Below are positions 1-6,805 of a stretch of DNA of 12,722 nucleotides, one piece after another. The notes beneath the pieces are model-generated. The model was not told where the DNA came from. It was given only the letters and a program-made list of their open reading frames with translations, and did not search any database. Within the stretch, counting starts at the first letter, position 1. Every line of letters begins with the position of its first letter. The DNA is from Demequinaceae bacterium UBA4004 (GTDB lineage: Bacteria > Actinomycetota > Actinomycetes > Actinomycetales > Demequinaceae): NCBI GenBank assembly GCA_002384765.1, contig DGBM01000161.1, forward strand, positions 1 through 12,722, written 5' to 3'. The translations under genes and the position numbers were made by a program.

Positions 1-25
1 TCGTGCCAACATTCGTCCCTCGCCC

Positions 26-31
26 TAGACT
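26..31 (+). promoter_or_regulatory. Putative -10 box (TAGACT) for a leaderless transcript
   Basis: TAGACT fits the actinobacterial -10 pattern TANNNT and ends six bases before the ATG at 38. A transcript starting about seven bases downstream would begin at the A of that ATG, giving a leaderless mRNA. This agrees with the absence of any Shine-Dalgarno-like purine run before the start. The -35 area falls at the very edge of the window and shows no convincing match. Inferred from pattern and spacing only. Confidence 0.4.
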
Positions 32-37
32 CACCTC

Positions 38-2557
38 ATGGCCGCCGACGCACCACCCGCGAGCCCCGACGGCCACCGCTACGGCGACGCCCCGGGCCGA
101 GCAGCCTCGTCTCGCTCCCGCACCACCCCCCGTGCCGTGCACATCGTGGACACCCCCGAGACCCGGGTGCACCGGTTGGCGGACCTCATCTCCCTGCTGG
201 GCGTGGCCATCGGCATCGTCGTGGTGCTTTTGCTCGGCGCGTATGCGCATGGCACCACTCAAGGCATCACCGACGACGTCCAAGGCATCTCGCCGATCCT
301 GCAACGCCTTCTCGTAGCGCCCGTCAACCTGTTCTCCGGAATCATCACCCTGGTGCTACCCGCCGCCATCATCATCGACTTGGCGGTTCGCCGTGAACCG
401 CGGCGCATCCTTGAGGCCATCGGCTCCGCAGCCGTCGGCTTCGCCCTGACCGTCGCCGCCGTCTACTTGACCCAGGCGCTCGGCTCGGAAGACGTGGTGA
501 GGTCGCTGTCCGTTGGCAACGGCGCGGACGCGCAGGTCACCCTCCCGGCCTACATCGCGGGCGTCGCGGCATTGCTCACCGTTGCCGGACATCGCGGCAC
601 GCGACGCACTTTGCGCGTCTCGTGGAACATCCTGTGGGCGGCGCTCGCTGTCGCCGTCATCTCCGGCATCGTCACCTTGCCAGCCGCCCTGTTCACGGTG
701 CTGGTGGGCCGCCTCGCAGGATTAGGATTCCGCTACGCATTGGGGTCCACGACGGATCGCGCGTACGGCGACTCGCTTGTCGAGGGGATCGAACGCGCAG
801 GCTTCACACCCAAGCGCCTGGTAAGGGCCGACCCCTCAGTGGACCACACTGACGCGGACCGCGACGAACTCTCCACCGCCCTGGGTCGCACCCGCCACGG
901 CCGCGTCTACGCGCTTACCACCGTGGAGAACCACCACCTGATCGTGGTCGCTCTCGACGCGGACCAGCACGCGGCTGGCTTTCTCACCAAACTGTGGTCA
1001 TCGTTGCGATTGCGCGGCATCAACGCACGTGCGGACGTGTCGCTACGGCACTCAGCCGAGGCGACCGCCTTGGTGTCGCACGCCGCCCGCGGCGCCGGGA
1101 TCCACACCGCACGCGTGCTCGGCATGTCCCAAGCCCGCGACACGATGATCGTCATCTACCAGCGGCCCCTGTCCGCCCGCCCCCTGTCCGACATCGATCC
1201 CGCCGACGTCACCGACGACATCGTCGACGCCATCTGGGAGCAGGTTTCCAAGGCGCACGACGTGGGCATCTCCCACCGCTCGCTCAGCGCGGACACCATC
1301 ATGGTGGGGTACGACGAACTGGTCGACATGCCCACCATCTGGCTCACCAGTTGGGAACTTGGCGAGGTTGCGACGTCCGATCTGGCCAAGCGCATCGACC
1401 GGTCGCAATTGGTCGCCCTGCTGGCACCGATTGTTGGCGGGGAGCGAGCCGTGGCGTCCGCCTTCCGGGCCGTGGGCGGCGAGGGCGTCGAACGATTCGC
1501 GCCGATGCTCCAGGCGATCACTCTTCCACGCACCACTCGGGCAGCGCTGCGCGCCTCGGTGACCGACCTTGGTGGCCTCCGCAAGGAAATTGTGGAGCGC
1601 CTGCCCGACGCCGATATCGCACCGGACAAGATCGCCCGCTTCGGCCTTCGCACGGTGCTCACGATTGCGGCGGGCGTGGTCGCCGCCTACCTCATCTTCG
1701 CGTCGTTCAACACGGAACAGGTCTTGGGTGCGCTACGGGAGTCCAATCCGTGGTGGTTGCTCGTTGCGCTCGGCTGGTCGATGGCGACCTTCTTCGGAGC
1801 GGCGGTCGCGCTCATGGCGTTCTCGCCCATCCGGCTACCGTGGTCGCGCGCACTTCTCGCACAGGTGGCGGCCGCCTACTTGGCGCTCGCCGCGCCCGCA
1901 GGAGTCGGGCCCGCCGCCCTCAACATGCGACTGTTGACACGCCGCAAGGTGCCCGCACCGCTAGCCGTGGCCACCGTCGCCCTGGTCCAGGTCAGCGCCG
2001 TGGTGGTCACGGTGGTGGGACTGGTGACGCTCTCCCTCATCACCGGTTCCGAGGGAACGCTGGCCGCGTTGCCGTCAAGTTCCGTGCTGATGGGCGTGGG
2101 CGGCACTGCGGCCGTCATCACCCTGGCCATGACCGTACCGCGCGTGCGCGGCTGGGCGCTCGGGCGACTCCGCCCGATGATGCGCCAGACCTGGCCGCGC
2201 CTCGCGCAGGTGCTGAACCAGCCGTGGCGACTTGCCGTCGGAATCAGCGGAAACCTGCTCCTGACCATCGCCTACGTCGGCGCGTTCGACGCGACGCTAC
2301 GTGCATTCGGACAATCGATACCGCTCATCGACGTGACCGTCCTGTTCCTGCTCGGTAACGCTGCGGGCGCCATTGTCCCCACCCCCGGCGGCCTCGGTGT
2401 GGTCGAGGGCGCGCTCACTGCGGGCCTCATCTCGGCGGGCCTGCCCAAGGAGATCGCCGCATCCGTGGTGGTGCTCTTCCGTCTGCTGAGCTATTGGGCA
2501 CGAATACCTTTGGGGTTCCTCGCCATGAGGTTCCTGCAACGGAAGGGTGAACTGTAG
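38..2557 (+). CDS. Membrane protein: degenerate kinase-like domain plus C-terminal UPF0104/LPG-synthase-type flippase domain
   Basis: An 839-residue integral membrane protein. After about 45 polar residues come hydrophobic segments near 48-70, 92-116, 127-148, 168-184 and 195-225. A soluble stretch of about 300 residues (230-530) follows, then a second membrane block (535-832). The second block matches the UPF0104/lysylphosphatidylglycerol-synthase transmembrane family, with the typical PTPGGLGVVEGAL motif at 781-793 and a late RLLSYW at 815-820. In the soluble part, HRSLSADTIMV (413-423) sits where kinases have HRDLKPEN and LTSW (436-439) where they have a DFG-like motif. The catalytic and metal-binding acidic residues are missing, so it looks like a pseudokinase. 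Family members are thought to move lipids or lipid-linked molecules; the substrate here is unknown. ATG 38 lacks a ribosome site and is probably leaderless. The stop overlaps the ccdA start by one base. Confidence 0.85.
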   Translation: MAADAPPASPDGHRYGDAPGRAASSRSRTTPRAVHIVDTPETRVHRLADLISLLGVAIGIVVVLLLGAYAHGTTQGITDDVQGISPILQRLLVAPVNLFSGIITLVLPAAIIIDLAVRREPRRILEAIGSAAVGFALTVAAVYLTQALGSEDVVRSLSVGNGADAQVTLPAYIAGVAALLTVAGHRGTRRTLRVSWNILWAALAVAVISGIVTLPAALFTVLVGRLAGLGFRYALGSTTDRAYGDSLVEGIERAGFTPKRLVRADPSVDHTDADRDELSTALGRTRHGRVYALTTVENHHLIVVALDADQHAAGFLTKLWSSLRLRGINARADVSLRHSAEATALVSHAARGAGIHTARVLGMSQARDTMIVIYQRPLSARPLSDIDPADVTDDIVDAIWEQVSKAHDVGISHRSLSADTIMVGYDELVDMPTIWLTSWELGEVATSDLAKRIDRSQLVALLAPIVGGERAVASAFRAVGGEGVERFAPMLQAITLPRTTRAALRASVTDLGGLRKEIVERLPDADIAPDKIARFGLRTVLTIAAGVVAAYLIFASFNTEQVLGALRESNPWWLLVALGWSMATFFGAAVALMAFSPIRLPWSRALLAQVAAAYLALAAPAGVGPAALNMRLLTRRKVPAPLAVATVALVQVSAVVVTVVGLVTLSLITGSEGTLAALPSSSVLMGVGGTAAVITLAMTVPRVRGWALGRLRPMMRQTWPRLAQVLNQPWRLAVGISGNLLLTIAYVGAFDATLRAFGQSIPLIDVTVLFLLGNAAGAIVPTPGGLGVVEGALTAGLISAGLPKEIAASVVVLFRLLSYWARIPLGFLAMRFLQRKGEL

Positions 2558-3642
2558 TGATCGACCCTACGGCAGCCGCCTTCGCGCTCCTGTTGGGCGC
2601 GGTGGCGGCCTTCAACCCATGCGGATTTGCGTTGCTGCCCGCCTACATCACGGTGATCGTGACCGGCAGCGCCGACGATCGCCTCACCCGGCCGCAGGCC
2701 CTTCTGCGCGCCGTGGCGTTCGGCCTGGCCATGACCGCCGGGTTTGTCGCGGTCTTCACCGCCTTTGGCCTGCTGTTCGGCGCCGTCAATGTGGCACTGC
2801 AGGGCGCCGTGCTGCCGTACCTGCCCTACGTGACGGTCACCCTCGGCCTGGTGCTGATCGGCTTTGGCGTGGCCATGGCGCTGGGCCGCGAAATTCCAGG
2901 GCTCCGTGTGCGCCCCGTCTCCGGCCGCGCACCCCGCGCCGATGCGTGGTCCCAGGTGCTCTACGGGGTCTCCTTTGCACTGGCGTCGCTGTCCTGCACC
3001 ATCGCCCCCTTCTTTGCGGTCGTCACGCAGTCGCTCGATGCGTCGGGCCCGGTGGGAGCCGTCGCGCCGTTCGTCATCTACGGCGCAGGCATGGGCACCT
3101 CGGTATTGCTGGTTTCGCTTGCGGCGGCCTTCGCTGGGGCCGCCGTGGGGCGCGCCCTCCGGTACCGCACCGGCCTGATCCTGCGCATCGGCGGCGTGGT
3201 GATGGTGCTGGCCGGCGTGTGGGTCGTCGTGTACGGACTCGCGGAGCTCCTGCCCCGCTACGGCGTGCAGGCGCTCGACCAGGTGCTGCTGAGCTCATCC
3301 CGCTTGCAGGGATCCATCTCGAGCGCCATCACGGACTGGGGGACGCCCGTCCTCCTCACCGTCTTGGCGCTCGTGGTGGCGGCGGTCGTGCTCGTGTTCG
3401 CGCTGGCCCGGCGCGACGCGCGGCGGGAGACGCGGCGAGCCGCATCGGGCATTTTAGTCTCGGCTGAAATGGCTGCAAGCGACACCACCCCCGGCGCACC
3501 GAGCACGGCTCCCACAGCGGCCACACAGGCGACCGCGACGCAGGACGTGCTGAACGCGGTGCGCCGCGCGGCCTCGGGCCGTCAGCTGTCCAGCAGTGAG
3601 TTCGCGGCGTCCAGGATGCCCTGCAACCCCAGCGAACCCTGA
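2557..3642 (+). CDS. ccdA: CcdA/DsbD-type membrane thiol-electron transporter
   Basis: A 361-residue polytopic protein of the cytochrome c biogenesis CcdA/DsbD transmembrane family, which carries reducing power from cytosolic thioredoxin to thiol proteins outside the membrane. The family's two redox cysteines are present: C22 in FNPCGFALLP and C147 in LASLSCTIAPFF, each in a hydrophobic helix. Six to seven membrane segments lie between residues 5 and 282. A roughly 75-residue polar tail rich in Ala, Thr and Arg follows, longer than in typical CcdA. Its last 20 residues are read from DNA that also encodes the C-terminus of the opposite-strand thioredoxin-like gene, so the tail may be a non-functional read-through. 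The GTG start shares one base with the preceding TAG (TAGTG), implying translational coupling. The likely electron acceptor is the adjacent lipoprotein. Confidence 0.88.
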   Translation: MIDPTAAAFALLLGAVAAFNPCGFALLPAYITVIVTGSADDRLTRPQALLRAVAFGLAMTAGFVAVFTAFGLLFGAVNVALQGAVLPYLPYVTVTLGLVLIGFGVAMALGREIPGLRVRPVSGRAPRADAWSQVLYGVSFALASLSCTIAPFFAVVTQSLDASGPVGAVAPFVIYGAGMGTSVLLVSLAAAFAGAAVGRALRYRTGLILRIGGVVMVLAGVWVVVYGLAELLPRYGVQALDQVLLSSSRLQGSISSAITDWGTPVLLTVLALVVAAVVLVFALARRDARRETRRAASGILVSAEMAASDTTPGAPSTAPTAATQATATQDVLNAVRRAASGRQLSSSEFAASRMPCNPSEP

Positions 3643-4184
3643 ATCGTGGTGATCTCGCCGTTGTCGTTGATCAAAGCGAAGGCGGGCTGGGACGGCACGC
3701 CGAAGGTTGACCACAGGCTGCCGTCGGCGTCGACGATCTGCACGATGTCGCCGAGTCCGTACTCGTTGACGAACTGGTCCATGCCCGCCTGATCCGAGCG
3801 GCCCGGCACTCCGTACATGGTCACGCCCTCGGGCAACTGAGCGGCGGCCTGCGCGACATCCGGCGCCTCCGCCTGGCACGTGGGGCACCAGGACGCCCAG
3901 AACCACAGGATCGCGTCGGTGCCCGCGAGGCTGGTCCCGTCGAAAGCGGCGCCCGTGAGGGTGGTGGCGGTGAACCTCAACTTGTCGTTCACCACCACGT
4001 CGCCCATCGCGGGATCGTCGCCCATCGCTCCGTGCGAGGGTTCTGCCGACGCTGACGCGTTCTGTGTCATCGACTCCGCCGGTTCGCTCGACGTGGCGGG
4101 GGGAGGGGTGGGGCTGCAGCTGGCCAGGACCAACGCCGCCGCTCCTGCGGCAACTGCCCATGTGGTGGCGAAGCGAACACTCAT
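3582..4184 (-). CDS. Thioredoxin-fold (TlpA/DsbE-like) lipoprotein
   Basis: A 200-residue secreted thiol-disulfide protein. The N-terminus is a lipoprotein signal peptide (hydrophobic 8-21, lipobox LASC with C23). A low-complexity Pro/Ser/Met linker spans about 24-62. The thioredoxin fold carries the active site WFWASWCPTC (C100, C103) and the cis-proline loop VPSQPAF (P167). It resembles TlpA/ResA and mycobacterial DsbE/DsbF proteins, which reduce or oxidise cysteines outside the membrane, often for cytochrome c or cell-wall proteins. Adjacent ccdA is the expected electron donor. The ATG at 4184 is chosen because the signal peptide starts exactly there and AAAGGG lies ten bases upstream; an in-frame ATG at 4298 would add 38 residues before the signal peptide. 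The coding 3' end overlaps ccdA tail-to-tail by 61 bases. Confidence 0.88.
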   Translation of the reverse strand: MSVRFATTWAVAAGAAALVLASCSPTPPPATSSEPAESMTQNASASAEPSHGAMGDDPAMGDVVVNDKLRFTATTLTGAAFDGTSLAGTDAILWFWASWCPTCQAEAPDVAQAAAQLPEGVTMYGVPGRSDQAGMDQFVNEYGLGDIVQIVDADGSLWSTFGVPSQPAFALINDNGEITTIQGSLGLQGILDAANSLLDS

Positions 4185-4194
4185 CTCGGCACTA

Positions 4195-4200
4195 CCCTTT
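4195..4200 (-). promoter_or_regulatory. Ribosome binding site deciding the lipoprotein start
   Basis: AAAGGG on the minus strand, ten bases before the ATG at 4184. It supports that start over the upstream ATG at 4298, whose extra residues would bury the signal peptide. Confidence 0.55.
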
Positions 4201-4289
4201 CGATGCGTGCTCCAGGAGCGCGCCTGGGGACATGGCGCACGGGCGAACGCACACAGTGCATTCGGAACGATCGGGAGTCCAGATGGGTT

Positions 4290-4314
4290 CTCGCCCACCG
4301 TCGACGCGGGCGAG
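4290..4314 (-). terminator. GC-rich stem-loop just after the sugar operon's last gene
   Basis: CTCGCCC and GGGCGAG form a 7-bp stem around an 11-base loop, beginning two bases past the TAA of the PfkB kinase gene. There is no T-run after it, so it is not a classical intrinsic terminator. Its position at the operon end fits a weak terminator or a 3'-end stabilising hairpin. The rest of the 132-base gap (4185-4316) shows no clear promoter for the lipoprotein gene. Confidence 0.3.
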
Positions 4315-4316
4315 GC

Positions 4317-5147
4317 TTACGGTGTGTAGTGAGCCAGCGTCTTCAACGTCGGCTGAGACTTGGGATCCGCGACGGCGGCCGCGCCGACCCGACAGGCCGC
4401 CTCAAGTGCATCACCCTCGCTGTACTTCTCAAGCAGGGCAACAGTCAATGCGGCGGCAAACGCGTCGCCCGCTCCCACGGTGTTGACCACGCGCTCGGCG
4501 GCAACCTTGGCCTTGGCGACCACCCGTCCTCGCCTCAGCAGCACCGCGCCCTCCCCGCCGAGCGTGAGTGCCACCTGAGGCGCGGTGGCTAGGAACGGCA
4601 ATGCCTCGTATTCGCCCTCATTGACGATGAAGAGGTCGACCCGGTCGCGTAGCCCCTGGCTCAGATCCGTCACTGGAGAAGCGTTGAGGAAGAACGGCCC
4701 CGTGGTCTCCCGCGCCACCCGTTCGACAACCTTCATATCGACTTCGAGCTGCGCAAGGACAGCGCAGCCAGGCGCGGGGGTCGCCGCACCTGGATCAATG
4801 CGCAATCCGGCGCCCGGGCACACCACGATCGAGTTCTCCCCCGCAGAGTCCACCACAATCAACGCCACTCCGCTGGCGCCGTGGAGTACCTGGACCCGGG
4901 ACGTGTCGACCTCGGCTTCGCGCAGGACGGCGAGGAGTTCGCGGCCCGCATCGTCGTCGCCCACCGCGCCGATCATGTCGACGCGGGCGCCCAAGCGCGC
5001 TGCGGCAATGGCCTGATTGGCGCCCTTACCTCCGGGCTGACGCTGAAGATCGCTCCCCAGCACCGTCTCTCCCCGGCGTGGAGCCGCGTCGACTGAAGCC
5101 ACCAGGTCGAGGTTGATCGACCCCAGAACCGCGAGTTGGGCAGCCAT
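4317..5147 (-). CDS. PfkB-family sugar kinase, ribokinase subfamily
   Basis: A cytosolic sugar kinase of 276 residues from ATG 5147 (277 from GTG 5150); E. coli ribokinase is about 309. Visible ribokinase hallmarks, numbered from the GTG form: GSINLDLV (10-17), the PfkB signature GGKGANQAIAAARLGA (40-55), the GASGVALIVV strand, FIVNEGEYEAL (174-184) and the ATP/anion-hole motif NTVGAGDAF (223-231) with catalytic Asp229. The residue before TVGAGD is Asn223, where most ribokinases have an Asp that helps bind the activating monovalent cation. The DeoR stop and this start interlock as GTGATG: GTG 5150 overlaps the TGA by four bases, ATG 5147 by one. No Shine-Dalgarno is seen, so initiation is probably by coupling. 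The substrate is not evident. Ribose is the family default, but the surrounding genes point to a four-carbon sugar route. Confidence 0.85.
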   Translation of the reverse strand: MAAQLAVLGSINLDLVASVDAAPRRGETVLGSDLQRQPGGKGANQAIAAARLGARVDMIGAVGDDDAGRELLAVLREAEVDTSRVQVLHGASGVALIVVDSAGENSIVVCPGAGLRIDPGAATPAPGCAVLAQLEVDMKVVERVARETTGPFFLNASPVTDLSQGLRDRVDLFIVNEGEYEALPFLATAPQVALTLGGEGAVLLRRGRVVAKAKVAAERVVNTVGAGDAFAAALTVALLEKYSEGDALEAACRVGAAAVADPKSQPTLKTLAHYTP

Positions 5148-5995
5148 CACCAGTCAGGGTGTGTCGACGCGTGACGCTGCGCCACAACGACAGTGCACCC
5201 GGCGTCCCGTAGCCGACTCACGTGAGCGCGGTCGATGTTGTCGTCGACGATGATCGCGTCGAATTCGGAGAGGGGAAGCATCGCATGCAGGGCGCGGCGC
5301 TCAAACTTCGTGTGGTCGGCCAACAGGATGCGCTTGGCCGACGACTCGAACATGGCCCGCTTCACGTCCACCGTCTCCTGTGTCTGGTGGAAGGCGATGT
5401 CATCGGAGATCGCAGAGGTCGACATGACAAACACATCGGCCCGCAACTCACGAATCGCGGCGGTGGTCAAGCGGCCCATGAACGCGCTACACCAGTTGTA
5501 GTAGTCGCCCCCCAGTCCGAGCAGAGTGATTCCGCGCATGCCACGCACGGCATCGACAACAGTCAGGCAATTGGTGATCACCGTCAGCGGCGACTTGCTG
5601 CCCAACTGCTCGGCGAGACGCAGGGAGGTGGTCGAGTCATCGACCATGATCGCCTGACCCGGCTCGATGAACTCCAGCGCCGCATGCGCGATGACGGACT
5701 TCTCCGTACGCTGGCGGCCGGCTCGGTACACATCGCTTGACTCCACGAGAGCGGTCGACATCGCCGAGGCGACGCCTCGGCTCTTCCGCAGAAGCCCGCG
5801 GCCCTCCAACTCGTCAAGGTCCCGGTGCGCGGTCATCACAGAGATGCCAAAGCGCTCAGCGATCTGCTCGATCCGAATCGCGCCCTCGGCCATCACGGCG
5901 TCACAAATCGCGCGTTGGCGTGCCTGCTGGCGCGTCTGACGGGAGTCCCCTTGGGCGCGATCGAGAGACTGAGCGCTTGTCGGTTGACCGCGCAT
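5147..5995 (-). CDS. DeoR-family transcriptional regulator of the sugar operon
   Basis: A 282-residue DeoR-type regulator. A polar, Gln/Arg-rich leader of about 25 residues precedes the winged helix-turn-helix (about 26-76), with IRIEQIAERFGIS followed by VMTAHRDLDELEGRGLL, the usual DeoR recognition-helix pattern. The C-terminal DeoRC sugar-phosphate sensor domain contains MVDDSTTSLRLAEQL (117-131) and LTVITNCLTVVDAV (137-150), the family's phosphosugar-binding strands. Such proteins usually repress catabolic operons and release DNA on binding a phosphorylated intermediate, here perhaps an erythrulose phosphate. The gene lies inside the operon it probably controls, implying autoregulation; the operator would be upstream of the window. 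GAGAGGAG at 6003-6010 lies seven bases before the ATG. It starts three bases after the isomerase stop. Confidence 0.9.
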   Translation of the reverse strand: MRGQPTSAQSLDRAQGDSRQTRQQARQRAICDAVMAEGAIRIEQIAERFGISVMTAHRDLDELEGRGLLRKSRGVASAMSTALVESSDVYRAGRQRTEKSVIAHAALEFIEPGQAIMVDDSTTSLRLAEQLGSKSPLTVITNCLTVVDAVRGMRGITLLGLGGDYYNWCSAFMGRLTTAAIRELRADVFVMSTSAISDDIAFHQTQETVDVKRAMFESSAKRILLADHTKFERRALHAMLPLSEFDAIIVDDNIDRAHVSRLRDAGCTVVVAQRHASTHPDW

Positions 5996-5998
5996 ACG

Positions 5999-6805
5999 CT
6001 AACTCCTCTCAGTTGCGACCAGTCGCTCGGCCTCGTCCAGAATTCCCTCGAGGGCGCTCAAGTCGTGAGCAAATCGTCCAAGAAACAGTCCGTCTACTGC
6101 GCCGTCCAATGCAGTGAGGGTGCCCTTACCAGCGCTTCCGCCATATATTACCGAGAACCCGCGAAAGGGGCACGCCTCTTCCAAGCTGTGCCGAAGCCCT
6201 GCAGTGACGGCCGCGATGTACTCCGCCGGTGCAGCCTCACTCTGACCGATGGCCCAGCTTGGCTCGTAGGCGACCACAAGGTCGAGGTGGGCCGCCTGGG
6301 GACCGACGTCCTTGAGGTACCCCCGGAGTTGGCGCACGCACTCCGCTGCTGCCGCCTCCTGTTCCATGGGTTCCGCTTCCCCGATGCACAGCACGGGGTT
6401 GAGGTGGTTGCGCACCGCGGCCGCGAACTTCGCCCGGGCCACCTCGACCGACTCTCCAAAGACGGACGCCCGTTCCGCGTGCCCCACCTCCACGTACTGA
6501 CAGCCCACCTCTCGAAGGTCGGCGCCGCTCACCCCTCCGGTATAAGGGCCACGGTCCTCCCAGTGGAGATCTTGCGCGCCAAACGGGACCGTGGTGCCGC
6601 GCAGGGCCCTCGCCACCGCGTCAAGCGAGGTCACCGACGGGAGCAAGAACAGACGGATCCGGTCCTCACGCACCGACTCTCGTTGACTCGCGATCGTCCC
6701 TAGCGCCTCCGCCCACCGCGCCGTGCGTGCGACATCCAAGTACAACTTGAGGCTCACGCCCAAGATCAACGGCCTGGGTGCGTGGAGGACCTCCTCGCTA
6801 TCCAC
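5999..6805 (-). CDS. Triosephosphate-isomerase-family isomerase, probably a tetrulose-phosphate isomerase (LerI/EryH-like)
   Basis: A TIM-barrel protein of 268 residues from GTG 6805. TPI catalytic residues are present: Lys20 in GVSLKLYLD, His109 in [15 protein letters not shown], and Glu181 in [11 protein letters not shown]. The phosphate loop motif [11 protein letters not shown] is also seen. Two sites depart from housekeeping TPI: the family's N-x-K has Ser18 instead of Asn, and the late loop reads FLGRFAHD rather than the usual GGASL form. These features fit the TPI-like enzymes that convert L-erythrulose 1-phosphate to D-erythrulose 4-phosphate (LerI, Brucella EryH); this is inference from motifs and neighbours. 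The start is uncertain. GTG 6805 overlaps the rpiB stop by eight bases and gives a family-like length, ATG 6877 would add 24 residues read inside rpiB, and TTG 6769 would lose the leader. Confidence 0.87.
   Translation of the reverse strand: MDSEEVLHAPRPLILGVSLKLYLDVARTARWAEALGTIASQRESVREDRIRLFLLPSVTSLDAVARALRGTTVPFGAQDLHWEDRGPYTGGVSGADLREVGCQYVEVGHAERASVFGESVEVARAKFAAAVRNHLNPVLCIGEAEPMEQEAAAAECVRQLRGYLKDVGPQAAHLDLVVAYEPSWAIGQSEAAPAEYIAAVTAGLRHSLEEACPFRGFSVIYGGSAGKGTLTALDGAVDGLFLGRFAHDLSALEGILDEAERLVATERS
6003..6010 (-). promoter_or_regulatory. Strong ribosome binding site for the DeoR-family gene
   Basis: GAGAGGAG on the minus strand, seven bases before ATG 5995 and overlapping the 3' end of the isomerase gene. 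It is one of the two best Shine-Dalgarno sequences in the window (with that of the RpiB gene), suggesting the regulator is translated independently rather than only by coupling. Confidence 0.65.

Noticed and set aside
994..2358. Long plus-strand open frame of 454 codons
   Set aside because: It lies wholly inside the flippase-like gene in another frame, its translation is Arg/His/Gly-rich with no domain motifs, and the overlapping frame has clear membrane helices and UPF0104 motifs.
2547..3467. Plus-strand open frame of 306 codons overlapping ccdA
   Set aside because: Arg/Pro/Gly-rich shadow translation; the real frame carries both CcdA cysteines and membrane helices.
3454..4161. Minus-strand open frame overlapping the lipoprotein gene
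   Set aside because: Low-complexity Arg/Gly/His translation in the wrong frame; the WCPTC thioredoxin frame explains this DNA.
4212..4227. Small inverted repeat CCAGG/CCTGG upstream of the lipoprotein gene
   Set aside because: Only a 5-bp stem with no extension on the minus strand; expected by chance in GC-rich DNA and not tied to a promoter.
4185..4298. N-terminal extension of the thioredoxin-like lipoprotein
   Set aside because: It would place 38 polar residues before the signal peptide and runs through the intergenic spacer.
5825..6703. Plus-strand open frame of 292 codons antisense to the TPI-like gene
   Set aside because: No recognisable domain, spans two minus-strand genes with strong motifs, and is expected by chance in high-GC DNA.
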